From an uncultured Gemmiger sp. (GTDB lineage: Bacteria > Bacillota > Clostridia > Oscillospirales > Ruminococcaceae), in assembly GCF_934561205.1 (NCBI RefSeq), contig NZ_CAKTFU010000001.1, forward strand, positions 62,001-126,000: a stretch of DNA of 64,000 nt, in the 5' to 3' direction. Numbering within the stretch: position 1 is the stretch's first letter; each line of letters begins with the position of its first letter. Of the stretch, positions 32,962-41,833 are shown one piece after another. The position numbers and the translations under genes are program-made. The notes beneath the pieces are model-generated. The model had not been told where the DNA came from and did not search any database. It saw only the letters and a program-made list of their open reading frames with translations.

Positions 32962-34554
32962 TTATTCCTTATTCTTGTTATCATTAAGCAACTGTATTAT
33001 ATGGTCTATAACCGTTTTTAAATTCTTAAAAATAATCTTAAGTTGTTCGACATCGAGATTACAAATATCATCACAACACTTCATTTTCTGAAAATCTGGA
33101 ATCAATCTTTCTATTCCATATCCATCAACTTCTTTTCGCTGTTTTTTATATGGTTTGATATCTATATTATCCAAAACAAGCGCATTTTCAATTCCTATAC
33201 TAATCTCAGCAGAATTTTCAAATTTCGGAATGCTCAAAGTAATAACATTATTTGATTCTTTTAATGGTTTGTTGGTATCACAGTCATATAAACAAACACT
33301 TTTTACCGCTGAATTTCTGGCTATCAAAAAGGATACAGCCTTATTCAATGCATCTTTACCGGTATTTGCCTCCTGCCCCTTTTCATCAATATATCCAATC
33401 CACTTGAATTTAAAATCTACATCATACCCATAAACTTCAAGTGCCTTCTTAAAATATTTTTCATCCGTTCTACCTTCTAAGTAAACAACTGGTTGTTCAT
33501 CAACCGGTAAATCAATTTGAAAGGCATCTTGAACTGCTTCTATAGAATTACACTTAAAATATTCCGGTTTATCTTTCACAACAATATCTCCATTATCATC
33601 ACGCGAAAAAATTATTACTTTATCATTTCTTCGTGTGTCATTATGAATTACAAACGGTGAATGTGTAACAGCAAAAATTTGAGAAGTCTGTTCTCCACAC
33701 TTTGTAAATATACCTTTATAATAATCCATTACCTTTACTTGCCAATTTGGATGAAGACTTATTTCTGGTTCATCAATAAACACAAAAGCTCCATTTGTTG
33801 CATTTACATCCTTAAGCAAAAAGCAGCCACGATAAACCACTTGTTTTTCACCAGAACTCAAATTATCAATCGGAATGTCTATACCATTCTTTCGAAAAAG
33901 AATCAATTTCTTACCTCCCACGTTTTCTATTCGACTATATTTTAAGCTTTCAAACATCCTATTAAATGCGGTTGTAAATCGGGGCATACGCTCTTGAAAA
34001 ACAATATCCTCAACAGATTGTTTTAATTCTTTTGCAGTTCTATACGCACGAGCTAACTCTCCATCATCCATGGACTGTATATCAACAAGTAGTTGATTAA
34101 TTTGTGTCGGTAGTTTTTCTGTTGAACGTCTACTATCTTTTATCGAATCAAGTGTTAAACTCGTCACAGTTGAAACATCATCTGCATGAAAATTTATATC
34201 AACATCAGAAAAAATACCACTAAACGGATATCTGTTCTTTATATCATCAGACCCAATATATGTATTCATTCCTTGTTCGTCATTAGCATATATATAATTT
34301 TTACCATTAATCTCTTTTAAGTAATATCTAATACTAAAAATTTTTCCCTTATATTCAAACTCAACTAACACAGGATATTTAACTGTATGAGATGCTATTT
34401 CGTATAGCGCATTTATAATCGTGCTTTTTCCTGTTCCATTTTCGCCAGCAAAGATTATTGTATCGAATGCTTTCCCATCTTTTCCACAAAAATCGAGTTC
34501 CAAATTTTTCAAAATAGGATGCTCTTGAAATTTAATTTTTCTGATTTTATACAT
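32962..34554 (-). CDS. OLD-like AAA ATPase with C-terminal TOPRIM nuclease domain
   Basis: This 530-residue protein has an ABC-type ATPase head with Walker A GENGTGKST (37-45), the signature LSSGEKQ near 232 and Walker B FVFIDEPEISLHP near 260, then a His switch in FAVTHSPFVIHN. A C-terminal TOPRIM domain follows, with VYLEGRTDEKYF and LYDCDTNK carrying the Glu and DxD metal ligands. This is the plan of OLD-family nucleases (class 1 stand-alone OLD, Gabija GajA), many of which act in phage defence. No UvrD-like partner is adjacent. Composition is clearly AT-rich compared with hemW and guaA on either side, suggesting acquisition by transfer. Confidence 0.85.
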   Translation of the reverse strand: MYKIRKIKFQEHPILKNLELDFCGKDGKAFDTIIFAGENGTGKSTIINALYEIASHTVKYPVLVEFEYKGKIFSIRYYLKEINGKNYIYANDEQGMNTYIGSDDIKNRYPFSGIFSDVDINFHADDVSTVTSLTLDSIKDSRRSTEKLPTQINQLLVDIQSMDDGELARAYRTAKELKQSVEDIVFQERMPRFTTAFNRMFESLKYSRIENVGGKKLILFRKNGIDIPIDNLSSGEKQVVYRGCFLLKDVNATNGAFVFIDEPEISLHPNWQVKVMDYYKGIFTKCGEQTSQIFAVTHSPFVIHNDTRRNDKVIIFSRDDNGDIVVKDKPEYFKCNSIEAVQDAFQIDLPVDEQPVVYLEGRTDEKYFKKALEVYGYDVDFKFKWIGYIDEKGQEANTGKDALNKAVSFLIARNSAVKSVCLYDCDTNKPLKESNNVITLSIPKFENSAEISIGIENALVLDNIDIKPYKKQRKEVDGYGIERLIPDFQKMKCCDDICNLDVEQLKIIFKNLKTVIDHIIQLLNDNKNKE

Positions 34555-34701
34555 AATAATTCCTCTTTCACGTTATTTTTTTCAAATATATAAAAGATTA
34601 TATTAAAAATATATCATACATCATCTAATAAATAAATTCACAGTTGAAATTTTACAACGATAACAAATTTGATATTTGTTTATGACAAATACAGCTATTA
34701 G

Positions 34702-34733
34702 AAAAACAACAGGCAATCGTGTAGACTGCCTGT
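34702..34733 (-). terminator. Terminator of guaA
   Basis: On the minus strand ACAGGCA pairs with TGCCTGT across an 11-nt loop and is followed by TGTTTTTC. Confidence 0.7.
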
Positions 34734-34763
34734 CATTTAAAATAATTCATTAGAAATTTTTAT

Positions 34764-36308
34764 TTATTCAAACTCAATGGTTGCCGGGGGTTTGGTGGTG
34801 TAGTCGAACAGTACGCGGTTGATGTTCTTGACTTCGTTGACGATGCGGCTGGCGGCGGTGGTCAGGGTCTCGGTGGGGAGAAGCGTGACCTCGGCGGTCA
34901 TGAAGTCGGTGGTGGTGACAGCGCGCAGGGCGATGGCGTAGTCGTAGGTGCGCTCGTCGCCCATAACGCCGACGCTGCGCATATTGGTCAGGGCGGCAAA
35001 GTACTGGCTGGGGCGCTGCTCCATGGGCAGCTTGTCCACTTCCTCGCGCCAGATGGCGTCGGCATCCTGCACGATGGCGACCTTTTCGGCCGTTACATCG
35101 CCGATAATGCGGATGGCCAAGCCGGGGCCGGGGAACGGCTGGCGGGCCACCAGATATTCGGGCAGGCCCAGTTCGCGACCCGCCTGACGGACTTCGTCCT
35201 TGAACAGGTCACGCAGAGGCTCGACGATCTCCTTGAAGTCTACATAATCGGGCAGGCCGCCGACATTGTGGTGGCTCTTGATGGTGGCGCTTTCGCCGCC
35301 GAGACCACTTTCCACAACGTCGGGGTAGATGGTGCCCTGCGCCAAAAAGTCCACAGCACCGATTTTTTTGGCCTCGTCCTCAAAGACGCGGATGAACTCC
35401 TCGCCGATGATCTTGCGCTTGGATTCGGGGGCGTCCACACCCGCCAGCTTGGCATAGAAACGGTCACGGGCATCGACGCAGACAAAGTTGATGTCGAACT
35501 GACCGCCTTCGCCAAAGACCTCGCAGACCTGCTCGCGCTCGTTCTTGCGCAGCAGGCCGTGGTCGACGAACACGCAGGTCAGCTGCTTGCCGATGGCTTT
35601 GGCCAGCATGGCAGCGCAGACGCTGGAGTCGACACCGCCGGACAGGGCGCACAGCACCTTGCCGTCGCCGATCTTCTCACGCAGGGCGAGGACGGTGTTC
35701 TCGACAAAGGAATCCATCTTCCAGGTGCCGGCGCAGCCGCAGACGTTATACACAAAGTTGTGCAGGATGCGGGTGCCGTTGTCGGTATGCAGTACTTCGG
35801 GGTGGAACTGCACGGCATACAGGCCGCGGGTTTTGTCCTGCACGGCGGCAACGGGGCAGTTGGGGGTATGGGCGATGATCTCAAAGCCGGGGGCGGCCTG
35901 TTCGATGTAGTCGTTGTGGCTCATCCAGCAGATGTTCTGGGCGGGCAGGGTGTCAAACAGGGGGCTTTCGGTGTCCAGATCGACCAGCGTCTTGCCGTAC
36001 TCACGTTCGGGGGCCTTGCAGACGTGGCCGCCGAGGGTGTGCATCATCAGCTGGCTGCCGTAGCAGATGCCCAGAATGGGCACACCCCAGGTGTAAATGT
36101 CGGGGTCGATGGTGGGAGAATCCGGCAGATAGGCACTGTTGGGGCCGCCGGTAAAGATAATGCCCTTGGGGTTCCTGGCCTTGATTTTGGCCAGGTCGGT
36201 GCGGTAAGAATAAATTTCGCAATACACGTTGCATTCGCGGACGCGGCGGGCGATCAGCTGATTATACTGGCCGCCGAAATCCAAAACGATAACGGTTTCC
36301 TGCTGCAT
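34764..36308 (-). CDS. guaA: GMP synthase (glutamine-hydrolysing)
   Basis: This 514-residue enzyme converts XMP to GMP. The N-terminal class I glutaminase (about 1-195) has [18 protein letters not shown], the oxyanion/nucleophile segment GICYGSQLM and VQFHPEV. The ATP-pyrophosphatase domain carries the PP-loop [14 protein letters not shown] near 225, and the C-terminal dimerisation domain includes [13 protein letters not shown] and ends [11 protein letters not shown]. Length and order are typical. It is monocistronic between the AT-rich insertion and the mntP unit. Confidence 0.96.
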   Translation of the reverse strand: MQQETVIVLDFGGQYNQLIARRVRECNVYCEIYSYRTDLAKIKARNPKGIIFTGGPNSAYLPDSPTIDPDIYTWGVPILGICYGSQLMMHTLGGHVCKAPEREYGKTLVDLDTESPLFDTLPAQNICWMSHNDYIEQAAPGFEIIAHTPNCPVAAVQDKTRGLYAVQFHPEVLHTDNGTRILHNFVYNVCGCAGTWKMDSFVENTVLALREKIGDGKVLCALSGGVDSSVCAAMLAKAIGKQLTCVFVDHGLLRKNEREQVCEVFGEGGQFDINFVCVDARDRFYAKLAGVDAPESKRKIIGEEFIRVFEDEAKKIGAVDFLAQGTIYPDVVESGLGGESATIKSHHNVGGLPDYVDFKEIVEPLRDLFKDEVRQAGRELGLPEYLVARQPFPGPGLAIRIIGDVTAEKVAIVQDADAIWREEVDKLPMEQRPSQYFAALTNMRSVGVMGDERTYDYAIALRAVTTTDFMTAEVTLLPTETLTTAASRIVNEVKNINRVLFDYTTKPPATIEFE

Positions 36309-36420
36309 AGGGAGCTCCCTTCTTATTTTTCACATTATATGTAATCAGTATAGCATACTTTGCCGAAAAAAAACAGTGGGTGCAAAAAAATGTTTTGTCG
36401 GATTAGCGTTTTCTAACATA

Positions 36421-36449
36421 TTGACATTATTTTCAGAGTATGGTATGCT
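36421..36449 (+). promoter_or_regulatory. Promoter of mntP
   Basis: TTGACA (36421-36426), a 17-bp spacer and TATGCT (36444-36449) lie just before the manganese riboswitch. Confidence 0.75.
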
Positions 36450-36456
36450 TTTTTGG

Positions 36457-36548
36457 CAATAAGGGAGTAGTCGGTGCGGGTTTGCCGCACAGTTCTGCCA
36501 ACATAATGGGTTTATGACCCTGGCTTAACTTTAATTGACGAGACTTAT
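36457..36548 (+). promoter_or_regulatory. yybP-ykoY manganese riboswitch
   Basis: The leader contains AATAAGGGAGTAGTC, then CTGCCAACATAA, TGGCTTAACTTTAATT and GACGAGACTTATCTG, which follow the yybP-ykoY consensus in order (AGGGGAGUAG and CAACAUAA...GGCUUAACUU blocks around a paired stem). It lies in front of a manganese exporter gene, the classical context. An overlapping intrinsic terminator starts in its 3' part, so Mn binding should favour antitermination. Confidence 0.9.
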
Positions 36549-36587
36549 CTGCTCCGGATTCGGGGGCAGATGAGTCTTTTTTTATTT
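36542..36587 (+). terminator. Riboswitch expression-platform terminator
   Basis: GACTTATCTGC pairs with GCAGATGAGTC and is followed by TTTTTTT. The left arm overlaps the end of the riboswitch, giving the alternative pairing. Confidence 0.85.
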
Positions 36588-36620
36588 GCCGCGCTCCCGC
36601 AAAAAGATGGAGGAAATACG

Positions 36621-37178
36621 ATGACTTTAACGGATCTGATTTTGATTGCCGTGGGGCTTTCGATGGATGCCTTTGCCGTGTCTGTCTGCAAGGGGCTGTC
36701 GGTGCGCAGGGTAAGCGCAAGACATGCGCTGCTTTGCGGCGTGTGGTTCGGCGGGTTTCAGGCGCTGATGCCGCTGCTGGGCTTCTTTTTGGGCGACCGC
36801 TTTGCCGTGCTGCTGACCCGCTTTGGACCGTGGATCGCCTTTGTGCTGCTTGCGCTGATCGGCGGCAATATGATCAAGGAGAGCTTTGGCGGGGACGAAA
36901 CGCTGGACGACGATTTTTCCGCCAAGGCCATGCTGCCGCTGGCTGTGGCCACCAGCATTGATGCCTTTGCTGTGGGCGTCAGCTTTGCGGCCATGCAGGT
37001 ACACATTGCCACGGCGGCGGGGCTGATCGGGGGTATCACCTGCGGGCTGTCCGCTGCGGGCGTCAAGGCGGGCGCGGTGTTCGGTGACAAATACCGTGCC
37101 CCGGCAGAGCGCGCGGGAGGCGTGGTGCTGATTTTGATTGGCGCCAAAACGCTGCTGACCGGGCTGGGGGTTCTGTAA
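36621..37178 (+). CDS. mntP: Manganese efflux pump MntP
   Basis: This 185-residue membrane protein has six helices in two repeats. Each repeat has the family's acidic motif: AVGLSMDAFAVSVCKGL near residue 10 and AVATSIDAFAVGVSFA near 110, the two conserved Asp that bind Mn. ATG 36621 follows TGGAGGAAA. The Mn riboswitch upstream agrees with the function. Length is as expected. Confidence 0.95.
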   Translation: MTLTDLILIAVGLSMDAFAVSVCKGLSVRRVSARHALLCGVWFGGFQALMPLLGFFLGDRFAVLLTRFGPWIAFVLLALIGGNMIKESFGGDETLDDDFSAKAMLPLAVATSIDAFAVGVSFAAMQVHIATAAGLIGGITCGLSAAGVKAGAVFGDKYRAPAERAGGVVLILIGAKTLLTGLGVL

Positions 37179-37226
37179 AACCGACGCGGCGCGGCAGAAA
37201 TTGCCCCGCTTATCCCCTGCCGCGGC

Positions 37227-37256
37227 TTGCTAGGCAATGGGCAAATGTGGTATAAT
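37227..37256 (+). promoter_or_regulatory. Promoter of the large membrane protein
   Basis: TTGCTA (37227-37232), an 18-bp spacer and TATAAT (37251-37256) with GTGG before the hexamer. Confidence 0.6.
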
Positions 37257-37293
37257 TAAGGCGGTATTCTTATCAAAATGAGAAGGTTTTTCT

Positions 37294-38895
37294 ATGAACG
37301 CATGTAAAAAACTGGTCTTTCCCCTGACGGCGGTCATGGTGGCTGTTGTGGCGCTGTTGCAGGTCATGGGGGAAAGCTATTCCGCCATAAACAGCTGGAA
37401 CCGGCTGTTTGAAAACCCTGTACAGAGCACGGTGCAGTTCCTGACCGTATTTATGTTGTGGTATGCCCTGCTGGCGGCGGCCTACCGCTGGTGCGAGCGC
37501 CCCTTTACCGCCGAAACGCCTGTGCCCTACAAAAAGGTATTTGCTTTTTCGCTGCTGGTGCTGGGCATCTGCTGGCTGCCGGGCATCGTCATAAATTATC
37601 CGGGCAGCTTTGGCACCGATGCACTGTATCAGCTGAAGGGCTATTACGGGTACGAGGTGTTCATAGACGACAACCTGCTGCATACCCTGATGATGGCGGT
37701 TTTTGTAAACCTGGGGGATCTTTTCGGCAACCGTGGCTTGGGCGCGTTTTTGTACACGGTGTTTCAGGCGCTGCTGCTGGCGGTCAGCTTTGCGGTGGTC
37801 TGCGCGGAAATTTACACCATGCTGCGGGGCAAGGGCCGCAAGCCCGGCTATGTCCTGAGCCTTTTGTTCTTTGCTGTGGTGCCCATGTGGGGGCAGTTTG
37901 CCCAGTGGATCAGCAAGGACGTGCCCTATACGGCCATTACAACGCTGTGGCTGGTCTGCATGATGCGGTGCATCCGCAGCGGCAAAACCGTGAGTCGGGC
38001 TAACCTGGTATGCCTGACGGTTACGGCCATCCTGACCTGCCTGCTGCGGCTGAACGGGCCGTTTGCGGTGTTCCCCACCATGGTCGTGCTGCTGTTGGCC
38101 ATGCCGCGCGCTACAAAGAAATATCTGGCGGTGTCGCTGCTGTCGGTGCTGGTCATCTACACGGGGGCGCACAAGGTGCTGAGCGTGCCGGCCGGCCGCA
38201 TCACCGAAAACCAGCCCCTGAAACTGGCGGGCATGGTGCACCTGAACCAGGTGCAGCAGGTCATGCGCAGCTATATTGAGCATCCCGGCGGTATCACGCC
38301 GGAGGAATATGCCATCATCGACGAGGTCATCGAGGCCGACAAGATGGTCGAGACGTACAGCCCGACCAATCTGGATCCCATACTGGGCATACGCCGCGCG
38401 ACCACGCCGGAGGAGATACGGGCATTTCAGCAGCTGTGGTTCAGGATCTTACTGCGCTACCCTGCCAGTTGTGTGCAGGCATCGCTGAACAAATGCTTTG
38501 GCTATTATTCGGCATCGGCCAGAGGCTATGTCAAGCTGCTGGGCCATGAGATCGAGCCGGATCCGCGGCTGGAATTGACGCCGGCGTTCTCCGAGGCGGC
38601 GCGCGGACGATATCAGGAGTTTATATCCAAGGTGGAAAATCTGCCGGGACTGCGGTATCTGGCAACGGCGGGCTTTTACACCCAGGTGGCGTTTTTGTGC
38701 GGCTGGTCGCTGCTGCGCAAAAAAAAGTGGAAGGAGCTTATCCCGCTTTTGCCCATCGGTGTGAACATCTGCGTTTGCCTGGCCAGCCCGCTGTCAAGAT
38801 TTATCCGCTATGAACTGCCTGTGGCAGCGGCGGCCCCGCTGCTGATGGCCTGGGTGGTGGCCGTGCTGAAGGCACCCCCGCAGGAAGAAACCTAA
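37294..38895 (+). CDS. Polytopic membrane protein, DUF6020-like
   Basis: This 533-residue protein has about eleven membrane helices, four of them before residue 210. INYPGSFGTDALYQLKGYYG near residue 100 is the conserved acidic loop of a Firmicute/Actinobacteria membrane family annotated as DUF6020, which looks like GT-C glycosyltransferases with the catalytic Asp after the first helices. A soluble section (about 305-430) separates the last helices. It is monocistronic. A lipid-linked sugar transferase role is plausible but unproven; the DUF6020 call is from memory of the motif. Confidence 0.75.
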   Translation: MNACKKLVFPLTAVMVAVVALLQVMGESYSAINSWNRLFENPVQSTVQFLTVFMLWYALLAAAYRWCERPFTAETPVPYKKVFAFSLLVLGICWLPGIVINYPGSFGTDALYQLKGYYGYEVFIDDNLLHTLMMAVFVNLGDLFGNRGLGAFLYTVFQALLLAVSFAVVCAEIYTMLRGKGRKPGYVLSLLFFAVVPMWGQFAQWISKDVPYTAITTLWLVCMMRCIRSGKTVSRANLVCLTVTAILTCLLRLNGPFAVFPTMVVLLLAMPRATKKYLAVSLLSVLVIYTGAHKVLSVPAGRITENQPLKLAGMVHLNQVQQVMRSYIEHPGGITPEEYAIIDEVIEADKMVETYSPTNLDPILGIRRATTPEEIRAFQQLWFRILLRYPASCVQASLNKCFGYYSASARGYVKLLGHEIEPDPRLELTPAFSEAARGRYQEFISKVENLPGLRYLATAGFYTQVAFLCGWSLLRKKKWKELIPLLPIGVNICVCLASPLSRFIRYELPVAAAAPLLMAWVVAVLKAPPQEET

Positions 38896-38896
38896 T

Positions 38897-38983
38897 GGCA
38901 ACACCGCACAATTCTCTCCTAACTGCTTAGCAGCTGCCGCACCTCGCCTTCCGTATCGGCACTTAGAATTGTGCGGCATTGCC
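38897..38983. mobile_element. MITE-like element M1 (87 bp, internally deleted)
   Basis: The left end GGCAACACCGCACAATTC and the right end GAATTGTGCGGCATTGCC are 18-bp terminal inverted repeats with two mismatches. The right 50 bp or so (AGCAGCTGCCGCACCTCGCC ... CGTATCGGCACTTA) nearly matches the right end of the longer M2. No coding capacity is present. Confidence 0.7.
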
Positions 38984-38995
38984 CTTATAAACAGA

Positions 38996-39050
38996 AAAGG
39001 CACCGCGCCGTTCCCGCCGCTAAGGCAAAGGAATGACGCGGTGCTTTTTG
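38996..39050. terminator. Bidirectional terminator between the DUF6020 gene and rnfB
   Basis: GGCACCGCG pairs with CGCGGTGCT; T runs are present on both strands (CTTTTTGG on plus, CCTTTTCTG on minus). Confidence 0.65.
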
Positions 39051-39072
39051 GTTTGTTTGGGACAGGCCCTGC

Positions 39073-39909
39073 TTACAGGACCTTATGCTCCGGCACGGCA
39101 GAATCCACAGGGCGGGGCGAACCCTCGACCCACTGGATGGCCTTCTTGGGGCACTTGGAAACGCAGGTGCCGCAGCCGTTGCACTTGGTGTAGTCGATCA
39201 CGGCAACGTTGTCCTTGAGGAAGATGGCCTCGTTGGGGCAGTTGCGCACACACAGGCCGCAGGCAATGCAGCCGACACGGCAGGCCTTGTTGACCACAGG
39301 GCCTTTGTCCTTGCTGGAGCACTTGACGGCGGGCTGGGAGGCGATGGGTTTCATCTGGATAATATGGCGCGGGCAGGCGACGGTGCAGGCGGTGCAGCCG
39401 GTGCACTTGGTGCGGTCGACCAAGGCAACGCCGTTTACCACATGGATGGCGTCAAACTTGCACGCGCGGGTGCAGTCGCCCAGACCCAGGCAGCCGAAGG
39501 CGCAGGCACTGGGGCCGCCCGCCACGGCAGCCGCGGCGGCGCAGGTCTGGATGCCCTGATAGTCAAACCGCTTGCCGCAGTTGACACCGCCGTTGCAGAT
39601 AACGGTGGCGCGCAGGCTGGGGCGGTCGTCGGTATCGTTGCCCATGATCAGGTTGATGGCATCGTTGGTCTTGTCGCCGCCGGGGGCGCACTTGTAGGTG
39701 GGGGCTTTGCCCTCAACGATCGCCTTGGCGTAGTCGGCACAGCCGGCGTAGCCGCAGCCGCCGCAGTTGGCGCCTGCCAGACATTCGGTGATCTGGGCAA
39801 TGCGCGGGTCCTCGTACACGGCCATGAATTTGGAGGCCAGCACCAGAATGACGCCGCCGGCCAGACCCAGCACCACCAGTACGACGATAGCTAATACAAT
39901 CGGGTTCAT
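39073..39909 (-). CDS. rnfB: Rnf complex subunit RnfB
   Basis: This 278-residue membrane-anchored ferredoxin-like subunit takes electrons from reduced ferredoxin. One N-terminal helix (about 4-26) is followed by the 4Fe-4S domain CLAGANCGGCGYAGCADYA (about 43-60) and several further clusters: GLGDCTRACKF, CTGCTACTVACP, CIACGLCVRNCP and CNGCGTCVSKCP. It is the last gene of rnfCDGEAB, the usual position. Confidence 0.95.
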   Translation of the reverse strand: MNPIVLAIVVLVVLGLAGGVILVLASKFMAVYEDPRIAQITECLAGANCGGCGYAGCADYAKAIVEGKAPTYKCAPGGDKTNDAINLIMGNDTDDRPSLRATVICNGGVNCGKRFDYQGIQTCAAAAAVAGGPSACAFGCLGLGDCTRACKFDAIHVVNGVALVDRTKCTGCTACTVACPRHIIQMKPIASQPAVKCSSKDKGPVVNKACRVGCIACGLCVRNCPNEAIFLKDNVAVIDYTKCNGCGTCVSKCPKKAIQWVEGSPRPVDSAVPEHKVL

Positions 39910-39927
39910 ACGTTTGTTTCCCCTTTC

Positions 39928-40566
39928 TTAGAAAATCGCGTTGATGATGTTTTCGACCATACCGCCGAAGCCCATAAAGCTCAGCGAGGTAATGGCGGCG
40001 GACACCAGCGTGATGGGCAGACCCTTAAAGCTCTCCGGCGGGTTGGCGTTTTCGACACGCTGGCGCACACCGCAGAACAGCAGCATGGCAACCAGGAAGC
40101 CGACACCGGCACCGGCGGCGCAGACGAGCGCCTCGGCATAAGCAAGGCCGAAGCCGTACTGCTCGACCACGGCGGAGTAGTCCTGCACGGCCAGAATGGT
40201 GACACCCAGCACGCAGCAGTTGGTGGTGATCAGCGGCAGGTAGACGCCCAGGGACTGGTACAGGGCGGGAACGTATTTTTTGAGGGTGATCTCGATCAGC
40301 TGCACCAGCACGGCAATGACCAGAATGAACACGATGGTCTGCAGGTAGCCGAGGTCAAAGGCGTCCAGCAGCAAAATTTGCAGCGGGAAGGTCACCGCCG
40401 TGGCAATGACCATGACCACGATAACGGCCATGCCCATACCGGCGGAGGAGTCCAGCTTTTTGGAAACGCCCAGGAACGGGCAGATACCCAAAAACTGCAC
40501 CAGAACGTAGTTGTTGACCAAAATCATGCTGAAGAAAATGGTGGCAAAAGTGGCTACGGGATTCAT
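39928..40566 (-). CDS. rnfA: Rnf complex subunit RnfA
   Basis: This 212-residue integral membrane subunit has six helices. NNYVLVQFLGICPFLGVSK near the N-terminus and TTNCCVLGV in the middle carry the cysteines that hold the membrane Fe-S centre shared with RnfE. The C-terminus ends GFGGMVENIINAIF. It overlaps rnfE by 4 bp. Confidence 0.95.
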   Translation of the reverse strand: MNPVATFATIFFSMILVNNYVLVQFLGICPFLGVSKKLDSSAGMGMAVIVVMVIATAVTFPLQILLLDAFDLGYLQTIVFILVIAVLVQLIEITLKKYVPALYQSLGVYLPLITTNCCVLGVTILAVQDYSAVVEQYGFGLAYAEALVCAAGAGVGFLVAMLLFCGVRQRVENANPPESFKGLPITLVSAAITSLSFMGFGGMVENIINAIF

Positions 40567-41255
40567 TGCTGGGCACCTTCTTTCTGATTCTGCTTGGCGT
40601 CGTCGATCTGCTCCAGCATAACGTCGCCGCAGGTCTTGCGCTCAATGGGTTTGTTCAGCTTGCGCTCCAGCCAGACACAGCCGGCCATCAGGCAGCCGAA
40701 CACAAAGAAACCGCCGGGGGCAGAGTTCATCACGGTCATGCGGTCGATGCCTTCGGGAATGACGGTGATGCCCAGCCAGGTGCCGTTGCCGATGATCTCA
40801 CGGATGGAGGACATCAGCACCATGGTCAGGATATAACCCACGCCCATGCCGAGACCGTCCAGTGCGGAATCGACCACGGTATTTTTGCAGGCAAACATCT
40901 CGGCACGGCCAAGGATGATGCAGTTGACGACGATCAGCGCCAGGAACACGCCCAGGCTCTTGTACAGGCTGGGGACAAACGCCTGCAGGATCATCTGCAC
41001 CACGGTAACGAAGGTGGCGATGATGACAATGTAGCACGGCAGGTGCACCTTGGCGGGGATGATCTTGCGCATGGCAGAGATAACAATGTTGGAGCATACC
41101 AGCACAAAGGTCATGGCAAAGCCCATACCGGCAGCGCCGGATACGGTGGTGGTAACGGCCAGCGCAGAGCAGCAGCCCAGCACCAGACGCAGAACGGGGT
41201 TTTCACGCAGGATGCCCGCGGTAAATACTTTCCATTTGCTCGGTTTTTCCGCCAT
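40563..41255 (-). CDS. rnfE: Rnf complex subunit RnfE
   Basis: This 230-residue homologue of RnfA in inverted orientation has PVLRLVLGCCSALAVTTT near the N-terminus (cluster cysteines) and VVNCIILGRAEMFA in the middle. Six membrane helices. It is translationally coupled with rnfA through an ATGA overlap and follows rnfG by 2 bp. Confidence 0.95.
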   Translation of the reverse strand: MAEKPSKWKVFTAGILRENPVLRLVLGCCSALAVTTTVSGAAGMGFAMTFVLVCSNIVISAMRKIIPAKVHLPCYIVIIATFVTVVQMILQAFVPSLYKSLGVFLALIVVNCIILGRAEMFACKNTVVDSALDGLGMGVGYILTMVLMSSIREIIGNGTWLGITVIPEGIDRMTVMNSAPGGFFVFGCLMAGCVWLERKLNKPIERKTCGDVMLEQIDDAKQNQKEGAQQ

Positions 41256-41257
41256 CG

Positions 41258-41833
41258 TTACATACCCCCCTTGATTTCGTTATTGTAGCAGTCGATTGCG
41301 GCGTTGACCGCATTGTACACGGCATTGGTGGAGTAGGTCGCGCCGGAGATGCTGTCTACGGGGCTGCCCGCGGAAACCTTGCCGCCGTTCCAGCCCATAA
41401 AGCCGGAGGCGAAGCGCTCCTCCCCTACCTTGGAGCCGATGCCGGTGGTCTGGGTGGAGGCGTCGATGCTGATGCCGGAGATAGCACCGTTGCCATCAAA
41501 GGCAACGTAGACGGTGACGTCCTTGCCGGAGTAGCCGGTGGCAGCTGCCTTGACGGCAACATCGCCGGCGGCGGTCTTGACGGCACCGGCCACGTTGGCG
41601 GTGGTCAGGTTTTCCACCTCGGTCAGCTCATCGGTGGTGGTACCCTGCGGCAGCACCGACACATACGCGGCCAGGGTCTCGGCACGGGTGTTGGCCTCAA
41701 TGATGGGGGCGGTGATGTTGTTCAGCACCGCCAGGATCGCGCTGCACACCAGGCAGATGACAACCAGCACGATAACGGGAAAAACCAGCTCTTTAGAAGC
41801 GGACTGCTTCTCGGCAGAAGAATGGTTGGCCAT
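41258..41833 (-). CDS. rnfG: Rnf complex subunit RnfG (FMN-binding)
   Basis: This 191-residue protein has one N-terminal helix (about 18-40) and an extracytoplasmic FMN domain. DSISGATYST near residue 168 is the site where the second-to-last Thr position covalently binds FMN (SGATxS/T rule). ATG 41833 overlaps the rnfD stop by one base; a longer frame to 42100 lies inside rnfD and is rejected. Confidence 0.93.
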   Translation of the reverse strand: MANHSSAEKQSASKELVFPVIVLVVICLVCSAILAVLNNITAPIIEANTRAETLAAYVSVLPQGTTTDELTEVENLTTANVAGAVKTAAGDVAVKAAATGYSGKDVTVYVAFDGNGAISGISIDASTQTTGIGSKVGEERFASGFMGWNGGKVSAGSPVDSISGATYSTNAVYNAVNAAIDCYNNEIKGGM

